57,882 nt of DNA from assembly GCA_026710945.1 (NCBI GenBank), contig JAPOQA010000002.1:1-57882 (forward strand), given 5' to 3'. A model generated the notes under the pieces. That model worked only from the letters and a program-made list of their open reading frames with translations, did not search any database and was not told where the DNA came from. Positions 8,340 to 17,021 of the stretch are shown piece by piece; within the stretch, counting starts at the first letter, position 1, and the number at the start of each line of letters is the position of its first letter. This DNA comes from Chloroflexota bacterium (lineage in GTDB: Bacteria > Chloroflexota > UBA11872 > VXOZ01). The translations under genes were made by a program, and so were the position numbers.

Positions 8340-9272
8340 CTACGCCCTGAACGGCTTGCCGGTGCGGCGGAGCTCTTTCGTCACCGCGATCTGGCAGGTA
8401 ACGTAGGCGCTCTCGGTGGGCCGGCCGCGGTGATTCATATCGCCGGCGGAGTAACCGGGACGGGCGTCGCCGATGGTGCCGACGATGAGGTTCGCGTGTT
8501 CGGTGGTCGTATCGTAGCGGTCGGCGATGAGACCCACCATGTCCGCCCACGCCGCGCGCACGGCATCCGTCCACGTCCGGCCCTGACCGGCGGTGAGGTA
8601 CTCTTCCGCACTCTCTACGATGTTGGTCGTCTCCACCACGGGGCTGGACGTCGAGAATCCCGGCGAGCGGTCGACTCGTATCGTCACCGTCGTGTCGATC
8701 TCTACACCGGTGCCGGTGAGTTCGCCGTCGGACATGCGCGCGTGGGCGTCGGCGAGGGTCAATAGGCCGCCGGCTTTCTGCGCGCGAATGTGCACGGTGC
8801 TGCCGGGGCGCGTTGAGTTGAAGTCCATGTTGCCGCCGTGGTCGATCTCATACGGGTCCACGGATTCCAACATGACCACGCCGACCATGGGGCGCTCCGG
8901 CACCACAAAGTCCGGTGGAAAATGTACGAGACCGTCGCGCACCGGAGCGATGAGGCGCACGCTGCCCCAATTTGGGCCGCCGTTGCGGTAGAAGCCGTAG
9001 GGGCCGCACTCCATATCCAGAATTTCGATAGATACCCAGTCACCGGGTTCGATGCCCTCGATGTAGAACGGCCCGCCCGGCCGCGAGTAGCGCGGCGTGC
9101 CGACTTCCATGACGGCGCCGGGCTTGAGTTCGCCCTTGATCTTCAGGTCCTGGTCGTGGCCGCCGACCGTTTCGATGACCACCGTCTCACCCAATCGCAG
9201 GGTGCCTCTAAGCTCATCACGCTCAGGATCGTGGGGTCCGTCGTAGTAGGGTGTACGGGTGAAGCGCCGCAT
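8340..9272 (-). CDS. acetamidase/formamidase family protein (FmdA/AmdA)
   Basis: A 310-residue member of the FmdA/AmdA amidase family, which hydrolyses formamide or short amides to ammonia and the acid. Typical segments are an early GETVVIETVGGHDQD strand, PGDWVSIEILDMECG, the conserved HGGNMDFNSTRPGSTVHIRAQ (metal/active-site core) and LTLADAHARMSDGELTGTGVEID. The ATG at 9272 has a GGGAGGA ribosome site; the in-frame start 12 codons upstream does not. It is distant in sequence from the second family member at 29658-30626, so the two are probably not recent duplicates. It is convergent with the TIMP-like gene, with no operon partner. Confidence 0.88.
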   Translation of the reverse strand: MRRFTRTPYYDGPHDPERDELRGTLRLGETVVIETVGGHDQDLKIKGELKPGAVMEVGTPRYSRPGGPFYIEGIEPGDWVSIEILDMECGPYGFYRNGGPNWGSVRLIAPVRDGLVHFPPDFVVPERPMVGVVMLESVDPYEIDHGGNMDFNSTRPGSTVHIRAQKAGGLLTLADAHARMSDGELTGTGVEIDTTVTIRVDRSPGFSTSSPVVETTNIVESAEEYLTAGQGRTWTDAVRAAWADMVGLIADRYDTTTEHANLIVGTIGDARPGYSAGDMNHRGRPTESAYVTCQIAVTKELRRTGKPFRA

Positions 9273-9482
9273 GAGAATCCTCCCGCTTGCGGTATTGCTC
9301 GGCCGCATCGTGTCGTGTTCCCGGTGAGGAAAGCCGGCCGGACTTTCTCCTCTTAACCTAAATCCTATGCCGAAATAAAGTCTAGGGCTAGCCCTCTCGC
9401 GCTAACTCATAGGTGTAGTCAAGCTTTCTCCTGGGGTACGCAACCGGCAGACCCGGCATGCAGTTGCATAGCGCTAGTTCGC

Positions 9483-9512
9483 TTGACATAGGCGGAAAAT
9501 CCGCCCTATACT
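9483..9512 (+). promoter_or_regulatory. sigma-70-type promoter of tRNA-Val
   Basis: TTGACA (9483-9488) and TATACT (9507-9512) with an 18-base spacer, 85 bases before the mature tRNA. The spacer holds a perfect inverted repeat, GGCGG-AAAAT-CCGCC (9491-9505). Confidence 0.75.
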
Positions 9513-9597
9513 TACGGCAATCTGTCAGTGTTGCCAGTGGAGATAGACTAGTGGTTATATACCAAATGAAGCCCAAGCGGCTTCATTAGCGTTTCTT

Positions 9598-9674
<77 letters not shown>

Positions 9675-9740
9675 AGAGAAGACATTCAGATTCTTAGCCT
9701 ACTCATTCCGCCGAACAGTGTGGGATTTGACGCGAACACA

Positions 9741-10100
9741 ATGATCGAAAACGCATCCGAGAAAACACAGCTTGCCGCTGCCAAAGAGGTGGGAGCGAAG
9801 CCTGTCCTGCTCTTAGGCGGCAACCCACAGATGGCTATGGCCGACGGCGACACACCTGTGCAGGCCTGCATGGCGGCCATGCCGGAGTGGCAGAGCGACG
9901 TTTGCAGCCGCCCCGGCACACTCATCGTGCGCACAGTGCCCAAGCTGCGCGAAGCCGTGCGGTGGATCGAAAGCTACGAGGGCAAGCTCACCGAAGAGCA
10001 GATGGCCGAGTGGGTCCGGCAGGCAGCGGCCCTGCCCGGCTTGGGATGGGTTCAATCAAACCAAAGGCTGAAATCCGAACTGTCCAAGGGGCCCTCTTAG
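9741..10100 (+). CDS. small protein resembling part of DUF1801
   Basis: A 119-residue cytosolic protein 66 bases after the tRNA. The segment MPEWQSDVCSRPGTLIVRTVPKLREAVRW resembles the N-terminal half of DUF1801 proteins, where the pattern MPxW...LIVRTVPxxRKAVxW is usual. The family's next segment (a conserved N-S-P-F-Y-G turn and hydrophobic strands) is missing and is replaced by a charged helix, YEGKLTEEQMAEWVRQAAALPG. It may be a truncated or diverged relative. Reading frame extends upstream into the tRNA, so I took the first ATG outside it (9741). No ribosome site is visible and the function is unknown. Confidence 0.5.
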   Translation: MIENASEKTQLAAAKEVGAKPVLLLGGNPQMAMADGDTPVQACMAAMPEWQSDVCSRPGTLIVRTVPKLREAVRWIESYEGKLTEEQMAEWVRQAAALPGLGWVQSNQRLKSELSKGPS

Positions 10101-10251
10101 GGGCTTATCCGATCCCTTCAAAGGAGAAGTGGAGCGAAAACGTGCGCGGCGGCACGCGGCTACGAATGACCGGCCCAGTTAGGAGTGAAATGGAGGAGAC
10201 GCCCCTGTCGAACTGACTTCCCGCTTTGCCTAATGACTTCTGGTGACGTAC

Positions 10252-10273
10252 GTGGGCCGCTCGAGCGGCCCAC
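10252..10273. repeat. 22-bp perfect palindrome
   Basis: Arms GTGGGCCGCTC/GAGCGGCCCAC with no loop, between the DUF1801-like gene and the permease gene. No T-run follows on either side, so a classical terminator is not supported; a protein-binding site or repeat is possible. Confidence 0.6.
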
Positions 10274-10367
10274 CACATTGGATAGTTCACGCGAGTTTTC
10301 CGCAGTATTGTACACGTATTTCCACGGCGGCAGTATGTGTCGAGTAGCACGGAGTGAGGTGTGAAGC

Positions 10368-12110
10368 ATGGCTGCAGTAAACGTCAATGACAACGTCCGC
10401 TACGAACCCGATGAGAATCCTCCCCCGTTAGTAACTATAGGCTCCGGCATTCAGGCGGCAATACTGATCCTGGCGCCGGTGGTCTTGACCGTCGTCATTG
10501 TGTCGCGGATTGCCGGGCAGTCCGAAGGCTTCATGACGTGGGCCATATTTGCGGCGTTGCTCGTCAGCGGCTCCACAACCGTTCTTCAGGCTGTGCGGGT
10601 CGGGCGGTTTGGGTCCGGGCACGTGCTGATGATGGGTACGTCGGGGGCGTTCATTGCGGTCTGTGTGGCGGCGCTCAAGTTCGGCGGCCCGGAGACGATG
10701 GCAAGTCTGATTGTCATTTCGTCGCTCTTCCAGTTTCTGCTGGCGGCGCGCCTCTCATGGTTGCGCCGCATCTTCACGCCCATAGTCACCGGCACCGTGA
10801 TCATGCTGATCGCGGCCACGGTGATGCCGATCATCTTTGATTCACTAAATGACGTCCCGGAAGGGTCGCCGCAAGCGGCGGCTCCTGTAGCGGCGCTGGT
10901 GACGATGGTCATTGTAACGGCCATGGTGGTGCGGTCGCCGCCGGCGTGGCGGCTATGGTCGCCCATTATCGCCATTGCCGCGGGGTGCCTCGTGTCGATT
11001 CCCTTCGGCATCTTCGACTTCCAACCTCTGATCGACGCGCCGTGGATCGGCATACCCTTTGACGGCTGGCCCGGCTTTAACGTCGCGCCCGGCGTCGAGT
11101 TCTGGGCGCTCTTGCCCGCCTTCATCGTGGTTACCCTGGTTGGCGCAATCGAGACTATTGGCGACGGTGTGGCGATCCAGCGGGTCTCCCGCCGCAATCC
11201 ACGCGCGACGGACTTCCGTGTGGTGCAGGGCGCTTTGAATGCCGACGGCGTGGGCAATCTGCTTTCCGGTCTACTCGCGACGGTGCCTAATACCACCTAC
11301 TCATCCAGCATCTCCCTCGCCGAGGTTACCGGCGTGGCCGCGCGGCGTATTGGTGTTGTGATCGGTGTCATCTTTGTTGCCTTGGCCTTTTTCCCTAAAG
11401 TTGCCGCCTTACTCATTGCTATTCCCGCGCCTGTGGCGGCTGCCTACATTACCGTGCTCGTTGTGCTGCTCTTCGTCCAGGGCATGCGCATCGTCATCAA
11501 TGACGGTATGGACCACCGCAAAGCGATGGTTGTCGGCTTATCGTTTTGGATTGGCGCGGGCTTCCAGAGTGGATGGATTTTCGCCGACCTGTTGGGAGAA
11601 GGATTCTTAGGCGTGCTGCTGAGCAACGGCATGACCGCCGGCGCCATCGTGGCGATCATTGTGATGGTCTTCATCGAACTCACGCGCCCGCGGCGTCGAC
11701 GCTTGCAAGTTGCTCTAGAGAGTGACGCGCTGCCCAAGATCGAGCAGTTCCTGCTGGCGTTTGCGGGAAAGCGCGCCTGGAACGATGCTGCGACGGAACG
11801 GCTGACCTCGGCGGGTGAAGAGACGCTCGCAATCCTGTTGCAGGAAAGTGGCAAGGACGAGGCCGCTGATACCGCGCGAAACTTGACCATTAACGCGCGC
11901 ATGGAAGGCAGTTCGGCAGAGTTGGAATTCGTGACGTCGCTGGAAGGTGAGAACGTGGAAGACTATCTGGCGCACTTGAACGAAATGCCGCCTGTTCCCG
12001 ATGAGCGCGAGGTGTCGTTCCGCTTGCTGTGGCACTATGCCTCTTCCGTGCGGCACCAGAAGTACCACGGCCTCGACATCATCACGGTGCAGGTGGAGGG
12101 CTCAAGCTAA
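10368..12110 (+). CDS. NCS2 purine/uracil permease fused to an anti-sigma-like ATPase domain
   Basis: A 580-residue fusion. Residues 1-440 form an NCS2 (xanthine/uracil) transporter with about 12-14 hydrophobic segments; GVEFWALLPAFIVVTLVGAIETIGDGVAIQ and NADGVGNLLSGLLATVPNTTYSSS are the family's transmembrane 8 and 10 signatures. Residues 445-580 are soluble: LPKIEQFLLAFAGKRAWNDAATERLTSAGEETLAILLQ looks like the N-box helix of a GHKL/anti-sigma ATPase, followed by a helix rich in Arg/His and a C-terminal strand, GLDIITVQVEG. The permease should carry a nucleobase in symport with H+ or Na+. The role of the tail, perhaps nucleotide-dependent control, is inference. It is flanked by repeats and transcribed alone. 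Confidence 0.88.
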   Translation: MAAVNVNDNVRYEPDENPPPLVTIGSGIQAAILILAPVVLTVVIVSRIAGQSEGFMTWAIFAALLVSGSTTVLQAVRVGRFGSGHVLMMGTSGAFIAVCVAALKFGGPETMASLIVISSLFQFLLAARLSWLRRIFTPIVTGTVIMLIAATVMPIIFDSLNDVPEGSPQAAAPVAALVTMVIVTAMVVRSPPAWRLWSPIIAIAAGCLVSIPFGIFDFQPLIDAPWIGIPFDGWPGFNVAPGVEFWALLPAFIVVTLVGAIETIGDGVAIQRVSRRNPRATDFRVVQGALNADGVGNLLSGLLATVPNTTYSSSISLAEVTGVAARRIGVVIGVIFVALAFFPKVAALLIAIPAPVAAAYITVLVVLLFVQGMRIVINDGMDHRKAMVVGLSFWIGAGFQSGWIFADLLGEGFLGVLLSNGMTAGAIVAIIVMVFIELTRPRRRRLQVALESDALPKIEQFLLAFAGKRAWNDAATERLTSAGEETLAILLQESGKDEAADTARNLTINARMEGSSAELEFVTSLEGENVEDYLAHLNEMPPVPDEREVSFRLLWHYASSVRHQKYHGLDIITVQVEGSS

Positions 12111-12226
12111 AGGCTCGGCCCCACGCTCGGGGCCGGCTGTGGATGGCTCACGCCGGTTCATGGCACCACGGGCTCGTGTCAGAATGACGCGCCCGGCCCG
12201 CCTTGGGCACGGGGCGTTGTTATTCC

Positions 12227-12494
12227 TGTAAGAGTCAGGTAATTCGTTGACAGAATCCGCTTTCCATTCTGAGGAGTTTACGGCGCATTTCATTCCGAGA
12301 CGAGCGTCGAACGATGTATGCGGAATCTAGGGTCCCTTCTCAACGCACTTTAGCGGCTTCAGCACACTAGATTCCGCGCTAAGAGCGACTCTTCGCTGCG
12401 CTTCGTTCGGAATGACATGTGTACTAGCCATGTCTAACACTGCGGAAGGTTGCTTTTGTACTTGAATCTGTCAACGAACTATCTCACACGTACA
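12227..12494. mobile_element. MITE-like element, copy A
   Basis: A 268-bp non-coding element. The left terminal repeat (12227-12254) and right repeat (12467-12494) are 28-bp imperfect inverted repeats that begin TGTA and share the inner core TTCGTTGACAGA. Both sides are flanked by ATTCC (12222-12226 and 12495-12499), as a 5-bp target duplication would be. Its interior aligns, in the opposite orientation, along the whole length of the element at 34504-34745. It holds an inner CATTCC...TCTAG inverted unit. No transposase is present, so movement would need one supplied from elsewhere. Confidence 0.8.
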
Positions 12495-12746
12495 ATTCCT
12501 ATGCGTGTTGGCAGATTCGTTATTCTAGCTAATGCCATGGACTGCGGCAGACATCCGGTTCCGTCATGCCCGCGCGCTCGCCCCCGCACGGGGACGCGGA
12601 ATCCATCTACACTGCACGCCCTGAACTCCGGCATCCATTTAAGTGACGACACTCGCGCCACCTGACAAGCGTGCACTTGAAGCCTGGCACCTGCAATTCC
12701 GCCAATAGTCGCCTGAGTTTCGGAGCTCTCAAACAGTTGCAACGCC

Positions 12747-13319
12747 ATGCCAGTTGAAATCACCGAACAGTGCCTTAATCGGTTGCGCACGTATGGCAGT
12801 ATTCCCATCTCGTTCACGGTCGACTCCAAGTACCGAGTCGATGCCGTTGGTCGCGGGCGTGGCGCCTGGAGACTGACCGAGGAAAGCGTGGATCACCCCT
12901 ATGTCAAAGACTATGACGAGGGAGGCGAGCGACCGCTCCGGTGGGCGCAGCAATTCGATCTCTCTAACTGGGTAATCTTAGCAGCACTACAGGACTCGGC
13001 ACGACTTGGCGGGGCTGTCGTCGCTTGGAACACTCCCGGCGTAAACATGCTGGAGGATCGCGAAGATCTCGCCGTGCTGTGGGACGTGCGGGTTCATCCG
13101 CGCCGCCGCCGAGAGGGCATAGGTAAACGGCTCTTCGACCACGCCGCCGCCTGGGCGCGCGCCAAGGGGTGCCGGCAACTCAAGGTGGAGACCCAGAACA
13201 TCAACGTGCCGGCGTGTAAGTTCTATGCCAAGCAGGGCTGCTACCTTGGAGCCGTACAGCCTGGCGCCTATCCGGAGTACCCCAACGAAGTACGACTCCT
13301 TTGGTATCTGGACTTGTGA
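12747..13319 (+). CDS. GNAT N-acetyltransferase, streptothricin-acetyltransferase-like
   Basis: A 190-residue GNAT enzyme that would transfer acetyl from acetyl-CoA to an amine. The acetyl-CoA loop (motif A) is VHPRRRREGIGKRLFDHAAAWA. The C-terminal third, LKVETQNINVPACKFYAKQGCYLGAVQPGAYPEYPNEVRLLWY in outline, matches the Sat-type streptothricin acetyltransferases, including N-V/I-x-A-C-x-F-Y-A-K. The middle QFDLSNWV also occurs in that group. Whether it confers resistance is unknown; many environmental relatives act on other amines. It begins about 250 bases after MITE copy A, with no operon partner. Confidence 0.85.
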   Translation: MPVEITEQCLNRLRTYGSIPISFTVDSKYRVDAVGRGRGAWRLTEESVDHPYVKDYDEGGERPLRWAQQFDLSNWVILAALQDSARLGGAVVAWNTPGVNMLEDREDLAVLWDVRVHPRRRREGIGKRLFDHAAAWARAKGCRQLKVETQNINVPACKFYAKQGCYLGAVQPGAYPEYPNEVRLLWYLDL

Positions 13320-13534
13320 CGTCGTTCCTGCCACTCGTGGTACTGCCGCAAGAGTTTGGCTTCGCGCCCGACCTCGTCACAAGCCACGAGAAATCCGGCA
13401 GGGGAAGCGCGCCAGGTGTCGACGTGAACGCGTGCTAGGTTGCCGGCATCTTTCGCGCCGGCCTGTCGTATGCGCAGTGCCGCGTTAATTTCTCTAGCGA
13501 CAAGAGACCCTTGGGGCGACGCTGTAGAATCCGC

Positions 13535-15151
13535 CTATTCCGGCAAAAGGCGCTGCGCAACTTCCTTGGCTTCGTCGAGGTCTTTCGCGAATTGATCGGC
13601 GGGGACCCGCTGCAATATGTTCAGCGCCCGCAGGGCAAACGCAGGCGGGCCGGTGAGACCCATGATGATGCACTCGGTGTCTTCCGCAATGGCGGTATCG
13701 ATCATCTGCTCCACCACCAGCGCGGCGCTGTCGTCGATGTAGACGGTCTCAGTGAAGTCGAGGATGACGACCTCATGGTCGCGAATGTCCACGCTGATCG
13801 TGTTGATGAGCTTGTTGGACGAGGCGACGGAGAAGCTGCCTCTGAGCGCCACCAGCCCCACGCGGGCGGAGAAGGCGTCCGCCTTTTCATCAGTCTCCTC
13901 ACTGCCAAAGAAGGTCTGGTCCAGCAGCGGCACTGAGACGACTCTATCGAGCTCCAGGCGCTCGAACTGGCGCGCGCTCGCCATGCCTGCGGCGATCAGT
14001 CCAATAGCTACGGCGGTGACAAGGTCGACGAAGACGGTGAGTCCCAAGGTGATCAGCATCACCAGCAGGTGTTCCCGCTGCACGCGGTGCATGCGTAAGA
14101 TAAAGCGCCAGTCGATGATGTCCCAGCCGACTTTCATCAGAATGCCAGCCAACACGGCATGAGGGATGGCCTCGACGTACTTACCGAGCCCCAGCACAAG
14201 CGCGAGCAAAATGGCCGCCCGCAGGGCGCCGGATACTTGCGTCTGCCCACCGGCACGGATGTTCACCACCGTGCCCATCGTAGCGCCGGCCCCCGGCAAG
14301 CCTCCGATGAATCCAGTAATCAGATTGCCGATGCCCTGGCCTACCAACTCGCGGTTGGGGTTGTGGCGCGTGCGGGTCATGGCGTCGGCGATCAGTGAAG
14401 TGAGCAGACTGTCAATGGAACCGAGCAGCGCGAGGATTAGGGCAGGCTCGATGGCCCTGACGAGAATCCCGGCCGAAATGGCCGGCATCTCGATCTGCGG
14501 CAGACCCGTCGGCACCTCCCCAATCACCGGCACATTGGTCAGCCACAGCACGCCCAGCAGCGTACCGGCGACCAAAGCCGCCAAGGTAGGAGGAAAGTAT
14601 CGCCGCAGTTGCTGGGGCCAGAGTATACCCACGACAAGAGTCACGGCGGCGATGGCAAGTGCGCTGAAGTTTATGTTGCCGATTGCCTGCGGCCACGCGC
14701 GCACGGCCCCCAGCGGGCCGCCCGTCGCACCGGCTGCTCCCATGAATGGCAGCGTCTGGAGGAGCATGATGATGACGCCGATGCCGGACATGAAGCCGGA
14801 AATCACCGAGTACGGCGTGAAGGCCACGAAGCGCCCGATCCGCATGACGCCGAGCGCAATCTGCAGCAGGCCGGCCATGATGACGATGGTGAAGGCTTCG
14901 GGAAGCGTGTCGGCGTGGGTGGTGACGATGACGGCCATGGCAACCGCCATGGGGCCGGTGGGACCTGAAATCTGCGACTTCGTGCCCCCAAAGACCGCAG
15001 CGAAGAACCCGACGGCAATGGCGCCGTAGATGCCCGCCAGCGCGCCCAAGCCGGACGCTACACCAAAAGCCAAAGACACCGGCAGGCCCACCACGGCTGC
15101 GGTAATGCCGCCAAAGATGTCTCCACGCAGTGTTTGGAGGTTGTACGTCAC
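13535..15151 (-). CDS. SulP-family anion transporter with STAS domain
   Basis: A 538-residue membrane transporter for an inorganic anion (sulfate, bicarbonate or similar). The N-terminal DIFGGITAAVVGLPVSLAFGVASGLG is the SulP signature region, followed by KSQISGPTGPMAVAMAV, the conserved substrate-site helix. About 12-14 membrane segments run to residue 400. The C-terminal STAS domain (about 430-530) contains VVILDFTETVYIDDSAALVVEQM, though the Ser common before the Asp in regulatory STAS domains is not evident. The start is a GTG without a clear ribosome site. It lies 379 bases downstream of a K+ channel on the same strand, with AT-rich sequence between that could hold a promoter. Confidence 0.92.
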   Translation of the reverse strand: MTYNLQTLRGDIFGGITAAVVGLPVSLAFGVASGLGALAGIYGAIAVGFFAAVFGGTKSQISGPTGPMAVAMAVIVTTHADTLPEAFTIVIMAGLLQIALGVMRIGRFVAFTPYSVISGFMSGIGVIIMLLQTLPFMGAAGATGGPLGAVRAWPQAIGNINFSALAIAAVTLVVGILWPQQLRRYFPPTLAALVAGTLLGVLWLTNVPVIGEVPTGLPQIEMPAISAGILVRAIEPALILALLGSIDSLLTSLIADAMTRTRHNPNRELVGQGIGNLITGFIGGLPGAGATMGTVVNIRAGGQTQVSGALRAAILLALVLGLGKYVEAIPHAVLAGILMKVGWDIIDWRFILRMHRVQREHLLVMLITLGLTVFVDLVTAVAIGLIAAGMASARQFERLELDRVVSVPLLDQTFFGSEETDEKADAFSARVGLVALRGSFSVASSNKLINTISVDIRDHEVVILDFTETVYIDDSAALVVEQMIDTAIAEDTECIIMGLTGPPAFALRALNILQRVPADQFAKDLDEAKEVAQRLLPE

Positions 15152-15530
15152 TCTGAGCTACCCACCACAACGGAGCGGAACCACATCCACTACGCTTCAC
15201 ATCAGCAAACTGCACACGCCCTCCGGGCGACCATCGCAGTTTTCACACAACTAGCAGCCACTAAGTGCCCCAATTTGCCAAGCATGCTACCACAACCGGG
15301 CGAGAATGTCAGGAAGAGTCCTAATCAACTGAATACCCCTGCGAATTCTAATATTTATACTTAAACGGAGACTCCGAGCGCGCGCGACCAGACTGCGACT
15401 TTGCTGGAGATTGGCGCCGCAAACCCTGTCAAGGCCTGCTGCAAAACTCGCAAATGCAAGAAATCTCCCGAGAGGTTTTGGCGCGGCCGTGGGCAAGCGA
15501 ATGGCTGGTTGCGTATGACCAAGTCTTGTG
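15152..15530. other. gap between SulP and K+ channel genes
   Basis: No gene seen. An AT-rich patch at 15342-15366 (TTCTAATATTTATACTTAA) is a plausible promoter location for the minus-strand SulP gene, but no clear -35/-10 pair could be fixed. Confidence 0.3.
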
Positions 15531-16550
15531 TTAGACGTCTTTCTTCACGTGTTGTAGTTGGTCGTCGTCTCCGGCCACCACAACCCTGTCACCGGCCTCC
15601 AATACGACTTCCGCAGCCGGAGTAAAGAGCACCTGTCCGTCTTGTTTTCTCACGGCCAGCACTTGCAGGTGGTGTAGCGCCACAAATCCAGCAAGGTCCA
15701 TACCGGCGTAGCGCGACTCGGAGGCTACGGCTATTTCGGCAAGTCTTGGGCCAATGCGCGAGGAATCGAGCATGTCATCGAGAAAGTCGGCGGTGAGCGG
15801 TCTCACAGCGGAGAGCGCCATGCGCCGTCCGCCAATACTGTAGGGAGTGACTACCCGGTCCGCGCCCGCCAATCTGAGTTTGTCTCTCGTCTCCACGGCA
15901 TCGGCACGGGCGACTATGGTGACATTGGGGTTAATCGCCTTAGCGGTGAGCGTGATGAGCACGTTGTTGCTGTCGCTGCCGGTGGCGGCGACGAGACCGC
16001 GGGCACGCGCGATCCCGGCTTGGTGGAGGGAGTCATTCTGGGTGGCGTCCCTGCAGATGGCAAGCAGCCCATCCTCCCCCGCTATCTCCACCGCAGGTTC
16101 CGCGCTATCCACCACAACCACATCCACGTTTTCGCCACTGAACGCGGATGCGGCCTCACGGCCCACTCTGCCGTAGCCGCAAAGGATGAAGTGGTCCCTG
16201 GTTGCGTCGATTCTGGCTTTCATACGTCGCCTCCGCACGAATACTCTGAGTATTTCATCTTCAACCACGGTCTGCACGGTGACCGTGAGTATGTAGAGCA
16301 TCAAGCCAACACCGGCAAGCATGAGGAAAAGATTGAAGAAGCGGCCGAGCTGCGAAAGCGGCCGCACCTCTTCATACCCCACAGTCGTCATGGTGACCAC
16401 CGTCATGTAAACGGCGTCAAAATAGCCCCAACCCTCGATGAGGACAAACCCGGTGGAGCCGACGAGAAAAACCAAGGCGAGAGCGAGACCGCCACGCGTA
16501 AGCCGACTGGCGGCAACGGCTGTGAGGATGTGGTGGAAGTGTTCTCGCAT
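15531..16550 (-). CDS. RCK-gated potassium channel (MthK-like)
   Basis: A two-transmembrane K+ channel subunit with a cytosolic gating domain, about 339 residues. TM1 is ALALVFLVGSTGFVLIEGW; the pore helix and selectivity filter are AVYMTVVTMTTVGYEEV, with the filter TVGY; TM2 is FFNLFLMLAGVGLMLYILTVTV. An RCK/TrkA-N domain follows, HFILCGYGRVGREAASAF, with the Rossmann G-x-G-x-x-G, then a TrkA-C domain near the end (LQVLAVRKQDGQVLFTPAAEVVLEAGDRVVVAG). It should pass K+ as a tetramer under control of a cytosolic ligand. An in-frame GTG lies two codons upstream; I took the ATG. Confidence 0.92.
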   Translation of the reverse strand: MREHFHHILTAVAASRLTRGGLALALVFLVGSTGFVLIEGWGYFDAVYMTVVTMTTVGYEEVRPLSQLGRFFNLFLMLAGVGLMLYILTVTVQTVVEDEILRVFVRRRRMKARIDATRDHFILCGYGRVGREAASAFSGENVDVVVVDSAEPAVEIAGEDGLLAICRDATQNDSLHQAGIARARGLVAATGSDSNNVLITLTAKAINPNVTIVARADAVETRDKLRLAGADRVVTPYSIGGRRMALSAVRPLTADFLDDMLDSSRIGPRLAEIAVASESRYAGMDLAGFVALHHLQVLAVRKQDGQVLFTPAAEVVLEAGDRVVVAGDDDQLQHVKKDV

Positions 16551-17021
16551 AGCCACGGTGAGTTTCCGGGGACGCTAAGCCGAGAACGGGAGACTAGCAG
16601 TGTGGAAAGATGGACCCTGCATGTGGTTCTCAGGCAGTGCTCTCGGATTGAGTACGGACTCTCCTCTTGCCGCACGCAAATGGCGTATGAGAGCGGAGCA
16701 TCTCATTCACTGCAGCAATTCTAGCACACGCCCAAGCGATTCAATTCTTCCTTGAATCGTTAGCATTGGCTGGCCTGGCTCACGTGAAGTCGTCCTTGCT
16801 TGGATAGAGACACTTCGCGTGGTATGTATTTGATGGCGGATAGCTGGACCTGATCTTTGGTGAGCATAGCTGGGCCTATCTTGACGATAGACAGAACCGC
16901 CTTCGAAATGTGGCTGGGTGCTCCGTGACCTTTGAACCGGCGATCTTCTACGCGAAGTCTGAGTCTGGTTGAGTAGCGTATGGTCGGACAGTAAGCAGCA
17001 TCGGGGCATCCGTCCTCATAC
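16551..17021. other. gap between K+ channel and defence genes
   Basis: No gene can be assigned with confidence. A minus-strand frame open from 17065 to 16760 overlaps the helicase 3' end by 44 bases; its last 80 residues (with KGHGAPSHISKAVLSIVKIG) look moderately protein-like but match nothing I recognise. It could be a small third gene of the defence unit or chance. Confidence 0.25.

Noticed and set aside
10252-10273. intrinsic terminator for the DUF1801-like gene
   Set aside because: The palindrome has no loop and no T-run; reported only as a palindrome.
14166-15029. 287-codon plus-strand frame
   Set aside because: Antisense to the SulP gene; the product is a low-complexity Ser/Pro/Met-rich sequence.
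16836-16880. possible TPP riboswitch (ACCTGATCTTTGGTGAGCAT)
   Set aside because: Only a short resemblance to the conserved core; the second conserved half and pairing stems are absent.
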